NCBI GenBank assembly: GCA_009602725.1
Contig: WELB01000173.1
Span: 255,799 to 293,966 of the forward strand
Direction of reading: 5' to 3'
Source of the DNA: Spirogloea muscicola
Lineage: Eukaryota; Streptophyta; Zygnematophyceae; Spirogloeales; Spirogloeaceae
Length of the DNA: 38,168 bases
How positions within the stretch are numbered: position 1 is the stretch's first letter; each line of letters starts with the position of its first letter. Made by a program: the position numbers and the translations under genes. A model generated the notes under the pieces. The model had not been told where the DNA came from. It saw nothing but the letters and a program-made list of their open reading frames with translations, and made no database searches. Of this stretch, positions 23,760 through 32,461 are shown one piece after another.

Positions 23760-24960
23760 CCTCAAGGCCACTGTCCTCCAGCAGCGCATCCAAGCAGTGC
23801 ACCTTTGCAGTCTCCACCTCTGGCATGATATCCTCAAGTATCAGCCCTGAGCTTCGGTGGACTCTCTCCAGGTCGACTTACCCCCAGTAACCCTTCAGCG
23901 TATTCTGAAGCTCCACCAGGACCTTCTCTGCTGACCCAGATCGGATGAGCTCCCCAGGCTCCACCCTGCCACCCTCCTTTAGTAGATGGCCCATCTCCCG
24001 AAGGCTTAGTGCACCATTGCCGACCAACTTGCCAAGAATCTCCCCAAGCATCCTCGGCGCAAATGGCGCGTCAACGGTCAGGTCCTCCAGGTCGTCCATG
24101 ACCAGTGCCAGCCTGCGCAGCGGCACAAGATTGAAAGGTTACTAACTTGTTTGCATCCCCACCTACAAAGGACATACCATCTGTCCCAGGATAGTAAGAC
24201 CGCTGAGCAACTCCTCCACCAGCAACGATAGATGACAAATCCTGGAATGAGGAGCTGCCTTCTTCATGTGTCTTTTTGATATGATGCTGGTAGTGGTGCC
24301 ACACTCAGTGACTTTTACAAGCATGTCGATGTAATTTGCCTACCCCCCTTGTGATGCTGTCCTTGCTAAGCGGAGTGTGATAGTCTGCTTCGAGGCGAGG
24401 GAGAAGATGCCGAGCAGGCCCAGCTCCTTGTCCTTCTTGTCGAATACGAGCTTGATCCACGTGGCGAGCATCTTTGGGCGGTACTCGAGGCGCAGCTCCT
24501 CGATGCATTGGACAACCTCCCCGAGGTCTTGGATGCTGCAAGGGTGCAATGAGACAAGAGGTCAGACTCTGAGGCTTCCCAAGGAGAGTCAATAACAGCC
24601 CATCAAGAGATAAGCCCTTCACATCTCCTCAGAGGCTCTGCATGATCACATCGTCAACAGAGTCCATGCAGCAAGGCAAGTCTCTGGTAAGTTGACCTGA
24701 AGTACTCCTCTAGAATATCGGTGCTCTTCCTCGCAAGCTCAACATCATCCATCCTGCGAGGCAGCGAGCCAGACACCGCAGCTGCTTCTTCTGCACAGTA
24801 GGCGGCATATCCAGCTTTCCAGCATTCGCAACCACCTTCCCTCAGGGGCCACTGCAGAGTTGGCGCTGTGCCGGAGGTCCTCTTGTAATGAACTCTCCGG
24901 CTGTGCCCGGCCGCTTTGGAACCCGGGCCGCACCTCTGCCTCCGCCACCTCTATTTGGAG
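23760..24960 (-). pseudogene. eIF4G-like MA3-domain relic, copy 2
   Basis: The tandem duplicate of copy 1 is offset by about 1.93 kb. Segments encode ELARKSTDILEEYFR (ending at a GT donor, exon end 24697), then from 24535 SIQDLGEVVQCIEELRLEYR, WIKLVFDKKDKELGLLG, and farther on RRLALVMDDLEDLTVDAPFA and MLGEILGKLVGNGALSLREM. These are typical MA3 helices. Copy 2 keeps the frame where copy 1 has deletions. However, it carries a TAA at 23878-23880 where copy 1 reads through, and the DITRG region has also drifted. The TAA overlaps a good donor (gtaagt), so it might instead mark an intron. Upstream sequence gives way to a retrotransposon tail at about 24963. Confidence 0.55.
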
Positions 24961-24962
24961 CC

Positions 24963-25245
24963 TTCCCGTTTGCCATCGACGCCCACGGGGCGCTTGGCGC
25001 TCGGTGGCTCGAGCTCCTGCACCGGCTAGCGCGCAGTGCTGTTTCCCGACATTACCAAGGAGAGCAGGCCGCTTCCCAAGGCTGCAGGCTCTCACCCCCA
25101 GGTGTACTGCATGCGCCTGTCAGGATCGCTGCGGCAGTCAATGGCACAAGCGTTGCATCTGCGTGCTGGTCGTGCTGTGGCTGCAGACCCTGGCCGTAAA
25201 CAAGGGTTACTCCGACCTGGGGCTGCTCAACAGGGGATTTGAGCA
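24963..25245 (+). mobile_element. 5'-truncated retrotransposon C-terminal tail
   Basis: Reading frames here (with at least one shift) encode FAIDAHGALGARWLELL, RLARSAVSRHYQGEQ, and then CMRLSGSLRQSMAQALHLRA. The same conserved tail appears at 36336-36570 (+) and 37081-37430 (-), and in more diverged form in the long element. Confidence 0.65.
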
Positions 25246-25289
25246 CCCAGTGGCCACTTTAAGTTGCTCTGTGCTTCAGCACTATTCTG

Positions 25290-25545
25290 GCCTCTTCGAA
25301 CTTTCTGGGCTGGCTATCACAGCCGTCGCCATGCACTGGAAGAGACTCTCTAGTCCAGAGAACTAGAGTGTGTTGAGTGATGGAGGGCCTGAAGTGGTAA
25401 GTACATAGGCAAGCGCATCGTCAGATGTACATCTGTTGCTAAGCTGACCCGCTCGGTAACCACGAGTTAGCACGTAGAGGGCTTTCTGGGCTGGCCATTC
25501 ACAGCCCCCGTCCCCTTCGGAAGCAAGCCTTCCCATCCCCATCCT
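25290..25545 (+). repeat. Two degenerate hairpin repeats
   Basis: Two units, ctttctgggctggctatcac near 25308 and ctttctgggctggccattca near 25482, each followed by cagcc and a C-rich stretch. They match the type II hairpin repeat described for 36050-37930. Confidence 0.55.
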
Positions 25546-25900
25546 TGGATACTTGGAGCTGCATGTCATGTGAGCTGGACCAACTCCAGAAGGCCCCTTG
25601 ACTCTCTATTGCTTTCAATTGACTCTCTATTACTACTTCAATTAGGCTTGCTTATGGCCTCCCTCTCATGCATCGTATTCATGCATCGATTAGTGACCTT
25701 ATGGTTTGACCCGTGGTTATTGAGCGGGTCAATCTGCTGTAGGTTATGTAGATCTTTAGATGTGCTTGCCTTTGTACTTGGCCATTTGGCCTACATTTGT
25801 TTCTTATACACGAGATTTCCTCTCGTCCCAAGCGCACTGCACGCCTATCTTCCAGAAACCGGGAGAGCACATGCCACGCGCTGCGCAGCTGGCCGAGGGA
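25540..25900 (+). repeat. Duplicate of 23055-23290 with a 160-bp insertion
   Basis: The block shared with 23055-23290 is interrupted at about 25670-25831 by sequence absent from the other copy. The insert contains a hairpin with 8-nt arms, ttgacccg (25706-25713) and cgggtcaa (25725-25732). Confidence 0.65.
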
Positions 25901-26397
25901 GTCAGCACCACTGCTCAACCCCCGCCTTACGCACCGAGACAGTCGCAACTTGTGGCAGCTTGCCTCCCCGTCCGTCTCCTCCTCCGCCGGCGGCTGCCGA
26001 TATTAGACGTCTCCAACAAGGGCTGCTCGGCCAGCGGCACGCTGCTCTCTCCGCGGCACCACAGCAACGCCGTCTCCAGAAAGTCGAGCTCGCTCGCACC
26101 TGCCTCGAGCTGCGCACCACCTACTGGATACTTCTGCAGCAATGACAGCAGAGCTGCCGGTCTGGGTTGATCGCAGCGAGCACTATTCCAGGCTCTTGAA
26201 GATGGGTGTCAGGTCTTACTCCCTAGCTACGAGTCTGTAGTAAGAACCCAAGTGGTTGGACATTTAGAAGGTGCGCTATTATATCTTAGGCGGTCGAAGA
26301 GTCAGCAAGCGAGCAGATTCCCCGGGTTGGGCCTCTTCGTGCATTGCTACATTGCGAGCACTCTGCTTGCCCCACAGGCTTGGCTGCGCAGCCGATC
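25901..26397. other. 5' flank of the COX23-like gene
   Basis: GC-rich in its first half (25920-26130), then average. No additional coding exon is recognised; it presumably contains the promoter and 5' UTR of the gene starting at 26398. Confidence 0.4.
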
Positions 26398-26928
26398 ATG
26401 TCTGAAAGCAGGGCCGGCACAGGAGTCAACAAGCTTGCCAGCTCCCCGTGCGCGCAGGAGTACGCTGCTTCCCTCAAGTGTAAATGTACCTGCATCAAGT
26501 TGTACAGGTCGCTCGAGCCACGATGTTTGCATTGTGTTGCTTCTTGCGAAGTATGCTAGCCAAGCCTCATGCCTGTGAACGTGCTGATAAGCTCTTCTGT
26601 GTACCACTTCAACCCTTTCTGGATGACTGTGGCGCAGGCCTTGACGACTCAGCATACGATAAGAGCAAGTGCCAGAACTACTTTCAAGCTTACAAGGACT
26701 GCAAGAAAATCGAGGTCTGGTTCAGTGACGGATCTGGCCTGATGCCATTGCTTTGTAATACAGGATTGCAACTCAACGATATCACTTACATGACGCTGCG
26801 AGCATGACGGTTATCATACTTTGGAATAAACTGCACACTTTCACCTCCTCAATTATCATTGTTGCTCTCCTGTCACGTTGCAGCGATTGCTCAGGCTAGA
26901 GGAAAACAAGAAGAAGGCGTGGTTCTGA
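26398..26928 (+). CDS. COX23: Twin CX9C protein, COX23/CHCHD7-like, 67 residues, 3 exons
   Basis: Small intermembrane-space protein of the CHCH fold, imported and oxidised by the MIA pathway; COX23 relatives support cytochrome c oxidase assembly. Exons: 26398-26479 (phase 1 end), 26638-26714 and 26884-26928 (stop TGA). The predicted protein begins MSESRAGTG, has a first CX9C motif in CAQEYAASLKC, whose second Cys codon is split by intron 1, then LDDSAYDKSKC and a second CX9C in CQNYFQAYKDC, and ends KKKAWF. The YDKSKC and YFQAYKDC pattern is what points to COX23/CHCHD7 rather than COX17 or COX19. All introns are GT-AG and the frame closes perfectly. Confidence 0.85.
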
Positions 26929-28240
26929 GGTGCCAGCTTTGGCCTCAGTGCAGCCCTTCACACCACAGACTTCTGAGCGCCTTGGTGAGCTTCTAGTGAT
27001 AGCTGTTGTCTTGTGATGTTATCTTATGTGACCATGCAGATGACAATGTTGTTCACTTCCACTCCTGCCACTCCACTCCACTTTCTTAGCAACAGAACCT
27101 TTGCAGTCAGATTCTTGAATTTCTGAGGCCTTAAGGGCTATGTACTGCTCACTACCTGAGCACTATTTCCTGCCCACCTTTGTGACGGGGGTGCGGAGCA
27201 TTCTTGCTGCTAGTCTGTGCCATACACAGTGCAGCAGCTAGGCAGTCTGTGAGGCTGCCAGATAGAGCAACAACTATCGCAATGCAAATCCTGGAGCAGG
27301 TTAAGTCAAGGGGCAATTATTGCTGCCACATTGTTGCATGCACCTCTCAGCAACTTGTGGAGGGTATTGAGGAGCATTGCAGTGGAGTAATCATAAACTT
27401 AAGGTGCGTGTGCCCTCTGGAGCTAGTTGACTTACCAGAGGATTCATTTCTGCAAAGTTGTTCTTCTACAATGCTCCCAGAAAGGCTCTTCAGTTGAATG
27501 GCGTGTCCATATTTTGCAGAAGCTCAAAACTATATCAAGGAAGAGTTGGGCAGCATGTGAAGAAGACATAGAGGAATTCACTTGCCAAGAGCCATGATTT
27601 TCTAGACAGGAGATCAGGTAGGGGGATCTGGGGGAGGAGCGATCACGCCAAATTAGGCGCCAGCTCTAAGGGGTGAAAGAGGCTGTCTGGCGAGCCTAGG
27701 ATCCAGGGAAGCGCTTTAGCGAGCGCGCAGAAGTGAGACGCTTGTTTCCTTCCAGAGGCATGGGCTGTGAGGAGGCAATCATTCACAGGAAGTCAGGTGA
27801 TATGCGCCAACTAGGAAGTCCGCCTATCAAGGTTGGAAGCGGCCTACTGCAAGTTCTGGCGCAGTATGGGCATCTGGCACCTTGATCGTGGCTAGCTGAG
27901 TGCTTCTGTTTGTCCTCTTCTTATTCGTCAGGGCTGGCCCTTCGCACAAACCTGTTATGAAGAGCTCTCTTCTCTTATGAGATAGTCAGAAGAACTGCCG
28001 AAGAAGAGTGCCTGCACAAAGAAACTCACGACATAGAGCAGAGGGTGCTGGGGGAGTGTGGAGGAATGGGAGCGGCCAGCAAACTCAAGTATTCGATTTC
28101 ACTGTTCAGAGTACCAGCCATTGCCCTCTACTGGAAGAGTCTGTATCTCTCATCAGCGGCTGTCTTCACTCAGCAAGAGCTCCTTCAAAGAGTGGGTTGA
28201 GTGGCGATGTTGACAGACCTTTCCAATAGGGAGGATAGCT
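26929..28240. other. Intergenic
   Basis: Includes the 3' flank of the COX23-like gene. A 97-codon frame at 27204-27497 (+) has no recognisable motif and no supporting splice partners. The segment 27600-27900 is purine-rich and repeat-like but matches nothing else in the window. Confidence 0.45.
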
Positions 28241-28400
28241 GGGACGTAGGAGAATTAGCCTCCGAAGAAATTGCTCGCCCATAGATAAAGAGGGGTAGTA
28301 AAGCCAGCTTAGAAAAGAATGGACAAGATCCAAAGGCCACAAAGAAGATGCCCCAGATGGGGAGAGGGCTGGAAATAAAAGCCCACGAAAGACTCACAAA
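28241..28400 (-). repeat. Degenerate hairpin repeats
   Basis: Minus-strand copies of both hairpin subtypes: gaaattgctcgcccatag with agccagctt and aatggacaag (28260-28335), then agatggggagagggctgg (28357-28374) with agccc after it. Spacing and order resemble the better preserved pair at 37586-37695. Confidence 0.5.
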
Positions 28401-28689
28401 CAAGGTCCTAAAGAGACGGGAATAAGAATCAAGGCGATGGCTGTGAGAGACCAGCCCAAACGAGATGACTCAAGCGACTAGGAGCCACAATCTGCGACGT
28501 CTCAGACGAAACGAGAGAAGGCGCTCGGTGGGCATGGAGTCAAAGGCAGCTAACTCAAGCAATTATACTGGTACACGCTTGGGGCACCCGGCACCAGTCG
28601 TAAGGCACCAAAAAAGCACCAGAAAGCTGGTCGAGCCTTAGCTGGTGGCGCAAGGACTTTGTCGGTTTTCCATCCGGAATTCAGGCATC
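28401..28689. other. Intergenic with a piece of retrotransposon 3' end
   Basis: The segment gagaaggcgctcggtgggca near 28517 resembles the minus-strand retrotransposon terminus. Nothing else is recognised. Confidence 0.35.
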
Positions 28690-29345
28690 AGTTAGCGACC
28701 TCTACGTGCTGACTCGAGGTTTCTGAGCGGACCAGCTTTGTTGAGCTGNTCTCCCCCAACGGACGCTTGTCCCCGGCATTGTTTACATTTCAACAGCTGG
28801 CTTGTTTTGACCCATTGCATACGTTTGGCTCCGACTCCTTTGCTTCGCGACACCAACGCCTCGTCCTTGGGCTTGACGATACTCATTCTTTACAACGTGT
28901 GTAGCCTAGATTGGCAATGTTTTGGAGGAGGGTGTGGAAACGAGGACCCAGACAACCAAAGACGGCGATTGCCGCTGGCAGGAGCTGATCGCATTGAGGG
29001 TAGTCGGAGTGAACGAGGTGGAAGGTTTGGGTCTCGGCGGAGTGCCTCCTTCCCTGCCTCGAGCTACTCGGACCTGGTGTTGCTCACTTGCGGGTACTGA
29101 GCTTCCCTAGTATGTTGTCGTGATTGGTAGAGTAGAGGAGTCCTTCCTCGGCATCTCATTCTTCGGCTTTGGACATTTTCCATTCTTTTTGGGCTGGCTT
29201 TGCCAGCCCCTCTTTCTCTATGGGCGAGCCTTCTTCTGAAGGGAAAGCGGCTGCTGATCTGAAAGAATCGGCTGTGGAATGTCAGCCAGATGCTTACAGG
29301 TGTCCATGACGGAGCCACAGGCTACAGTAGGCAGACACGGCGCCC
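28690..29345 (+). mobile_element. Retrotransposon tail, hairpin unit and 'CGGCTGCTGAT' repeat
   Basis: A frame ending at 29099 closes with SYSDLVLLTCGY, the same terminal motif as other copies. It is followed by a type I hairpin (cattctttttgggctggctt at about 29180, then agcccc and tatgggcgagcc) and, from 29248, by a copy of the dispersed repeat also found at 17104 and, inverted, at 7443. One base (28749) is N. No functional ORF remains. Confidence 0.6.
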
Positions 29346-29453
29346 TCATTACCCACGAGCCGTGGAAGGGCAGGGACGGCGGCAGCGGGGGCCCAAGCGC
29401 CAGGCGAGCCTGGCCCACCCCCCGGCGCCGGGGCGGGCGCCGCCCCCAAGCTC

Positions 29454-31776
29454 ATGGCGTGGGCGTCGCCGTCCGCCGTGGCGCTCGGCTGCCTGGCCTT
29501 CGCCGTCTTCTGGCTCCTCGCCCTCTTCCCCTCCCTGCCCCTCCTCCCCGTCGGCCGCGCCGCCGGCGCCCTGCTCGCCGCCTGCCTCATGGTCGTCTTC
29601 CAGGTCCTCTCGCCCGCCGCCGCCTTTGCCGCCGTCGACCTGCCCATCCTGGCGCTGCTCTTCGGCACCATGCTCGTCAGCACCTACCTGGAGCGCGCCC
29701 ACCTCTTCCGCCACCTCGCGCGCGCCCTCACCTGGCGCTCCCGCGGTGCGCCCTGCCGCTCCTGCCTCTCCCGCCCCGCCAAGCCAGCCCCGGCCCCGGC
29801 CCCTCACACGCCCTGCCGCGCGCAGGAGCTCGGGACCTGCTCTGCCGCGTCTGCCTGCTCGCCGGCCTGTGCAGCGCCCTGCTCACCAACGACACCACCT
29901 GCATCATCCTCACGCCCTTCCTGCTCCTCCTCTGCAAGGAGAGGAGCTACCCGCCGCAGCCCTTCCTCATGGCCCTTGCCTCCAGGTGGGCCTCGCCAGA
30001 CGGCAGGAGACGCCTTGTGTCTCCCTTCAGCTGGCCCCTCCTCTCTCGAGGCAGGGACGCAGACTGCGCGCGCAGCCCCTGCCAGGGGGGCGGACGGTGG
30101 TGCAAAAGGAGCGGCAACTGTATGCATGCGGCGCCCTCGCGATGGGATCGCCTGCTCTGGACCAGTCACTCACAGAAAGCCGGCGGCTTCCTCTGCTGCA
30201 GTGCAAACATTGGCTCCGCGGCGACCCCCATTGGCAATCCGCAGAACCTCCTGGTCGCGCTGATGGTGACTGCCCGCACCACGCTGCTTGGCTGGCCAGG
30301 CTCGGCCTGCAAAGTGTTCCGCTGCAGGATTGGAGTCAGACAGCGGCAGCACCAGCGGCCACTTGTGCTGGCCTTGAAGCTCGCCTTGCCAGCGTGGGCC
30401 GGGCTTTTGGCCATAGTAACGTGCACCCCCTGATGTCGTGTGTCTTGGCAGGGCCACATATCCTTTGGCAAGTTCCTCGCGGGGCTGGCCCCGGCCATGC
30501 TTGTGGGACTCTTTGTGAATACCCTCGGTCTCTTGGCTCTCTACTGGAGGAAGCTCTCGCCTCCTGCACCTACTGCAATCGCCAACGGGGAGGTTGCAGC
30601 TGGGTCGGCGTCGGAGCTAGTGGACGTTCCCAGCGGCGAGGTTGCATCGCCGGTGCTCCCAGAAGAAGTGCCTGCTGTGCATGCACAACCAGAGCAGCTG
30701 CCGGCTTCAGTGGCTCCTCCACAGGAAGCTGGATGGCATCGGCGACCTGGGCTGCATCGCCTGTGGACAGCAGCTGTCTACCTCGTGACCCTTGGCATGC
30801 TGGCGTGCCTGCTGGCCGGGCTTGACCTCCCTTGGACAGCCTTGACGACTGCCGTCGTCCTCATGTGCCTCGACTTTGCTGACGCAGCACCCGCGCTCGC
30901 CAAGGTCTGTCACGTACTGCTGTGCTACACCTGCTGGTCCATAAGCTGCCAGCCTCACCACCTGGTGACCCAGCAAGCCTCGAAGCGTTCTACTGCTGAT
31001 CTGTCTGGCAAGGACTCGAATCTCTCTCGCTGTTGCAGTCTACTGGTGTTTCAGACTCATGCTCCTGTCCACCTCTCGGCTCCTTCTTGGCTTAGGTGTC
31101 CTATCCGCTGCTGGTCTTCTTCTGCGGAATGTTCATCTCCGTTGAAGGCTTCAACAGTACCGGTGCTCCAGGCGCTTTCTGGAAAGTGATGGAGCCTCAT
31201 GCGCGGATTGACAATCCCGGCGGCACTGCGGTGCTGGCTGTGGTGGTCATCATTCTCTCGAATGTAGCATCCAACGTGCCAACAGGTGGGTGGGTGTCTC
31301 TGTCCACCCGGGTCTGACATTGCCTTGTGATCCTCTCTTGCCGACCACTGCTGAGCAGCCCGAGGTTGCATGAAGAGCTGGGCTGGGGCGTTCCCATACG
31401 GCTTGCTGCTCTGGCCTTCTATTGATTGGATTGCTTGCTGCTCAAGTTGATAGCACTTTGAGGCGAGCGACAAGCCAAGCCTGTGATGACTGGCATCGCT
31501 TGCTGCACAGTTCTCTTGCTGGGACCGCGACTGGCTGCATCGGCTGCTGCAACACCTGGCGTCAGCGTCACCAGGGCGTGGCTCCTGCTTGCTTGGATCA
31601 GCACTGTGGCTGGGAATCTGTGCATGATTGGTTCTGCCGCCAATCTGATCGTAAGCGAGCAGGCCAGCAGGGCAAAGGACAACCGGTACAACCTCTCATT
31701 TTGGAATCACCTGCGCTTTGGGATTCCCTCGACAGTGATTGTCACTGCCTTGGGCATCCCCTTGATCACAAGCTAG
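29454..31776 (+). CDS. LSI2: Lsi2-like silicon/arsenite efflux transporter (ArsB/CitM superfamily), 6 exons
   Basis: Predicted polytopic membrane protein exporting an oxyanion or metalloid (silicic acid or arsenite in known Lsi2/ArsB proteins), probably coupled to protons. Exons: 29454-29745, 29826-29985, 30202-30265, 30452-30904, 31096-31285, 31511-31776 (stop TAG), totalling 474 residues with consistent phases. The first half has hydrophobic helices, [17 protein letters not shown] and [18 protein letters not shown]. Then come [17 protein letters not shown], a Pro/Glu-rich hydrophilic loop of about 70 residues, and [14 protein letters not shown]. The second half repeats the fold with [45 protein letters not shown] and [14 protein letters not shown]. 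The paired GNPQN and SAANLI motifs are diagnostic of the superfamily. The start is the first ATG before the first helix. The cargo cannot be told from sequence. Confidence 0.9.
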
Positions 31777-32461
31777 AGTACGGACACACAAGCTGGACGC
31801 TCTGCACCACGTTTCCGCAGCCACTTGCTGCCGCTATTAGCATCCTCATGTGATGCATGCAGTGGCACATCATTCTTACTGTATTTCTATTCACCTTCTG
31901 GTTGCGTCCAAAATCTGCACGCCACATCTGTGGCTCCAAGTGAGACACTCAGTATCACAGAAATGAGTAAGTCGATCTCCCTCCACATGCTGCTGCGTTG
32001 ACTTATCATGTAGGACTTGATGTCCAGCCCTTTGGTGCTTGTCAAGACATGCAGCTTGCGGCCACCCCACCTTGGTTTCACAGTTGACACCCGACCATTG
32101 CAATCCCTTGCTAGGTGGAAGCACTGCGGCTTGAAAGGACCTGGCCTCTCACTAATTCAGGGGAAGAGCAAAGCTTGTAGGACTTTGAGGGGATGCCAGG
32201 ACTTACGACCAGCCAAGGCACAAGCCACGGCAGTCTCTTTCATCCATCCCAGGCAATGTATATGCCTATTGCCTGTTGAGTGCCTCTGATGCTGCAGGAT
32301 TATTCAATTTAAGAGTTGGATCTTGAGTACCTGCCCTGCTAATCACTCCATATGCCTCTCATCAGCTGCATCATCTACATCTGGTGTATAATCTAGTGGG
32401 TTGACAGTGACGTGTGGGGCTCAATGAGTTGCCGCCACAAGCTTCATCCTGAATATACTTC
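31777..32461. other. 3' flanks between convergent genes
   Basis: Lies between the stop codons of the Lsi2-like gene (+) and the ADIP-like gene (-), so it should hold both 3' UTRs. No coding or repeat signal is recognised. Confidence 0.5.

Noticed and set aside
27204-27497. 97-codon frame downstream of the COX23-like gene
   Set aside because: No motif, no recognisable homologous pattern, and composition like the surrounding non-coding DNA.
29349-29807. Gly/Glu-rich minus-strand frame of 152 codons
   Set aside because: It is the antisense of the GC-rich Lsi2 first exon and has no independent support.
29279-30825. Long plus-strand frames (384 and 511 codons) overlapping the Lsi2-like gene
   Set aside because: They run through its introns in other frames and consist of Pro/Arg/Ala-rich translations of GC-rich exon 1. 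The spliced frame with transporter motifs explains the DNA.
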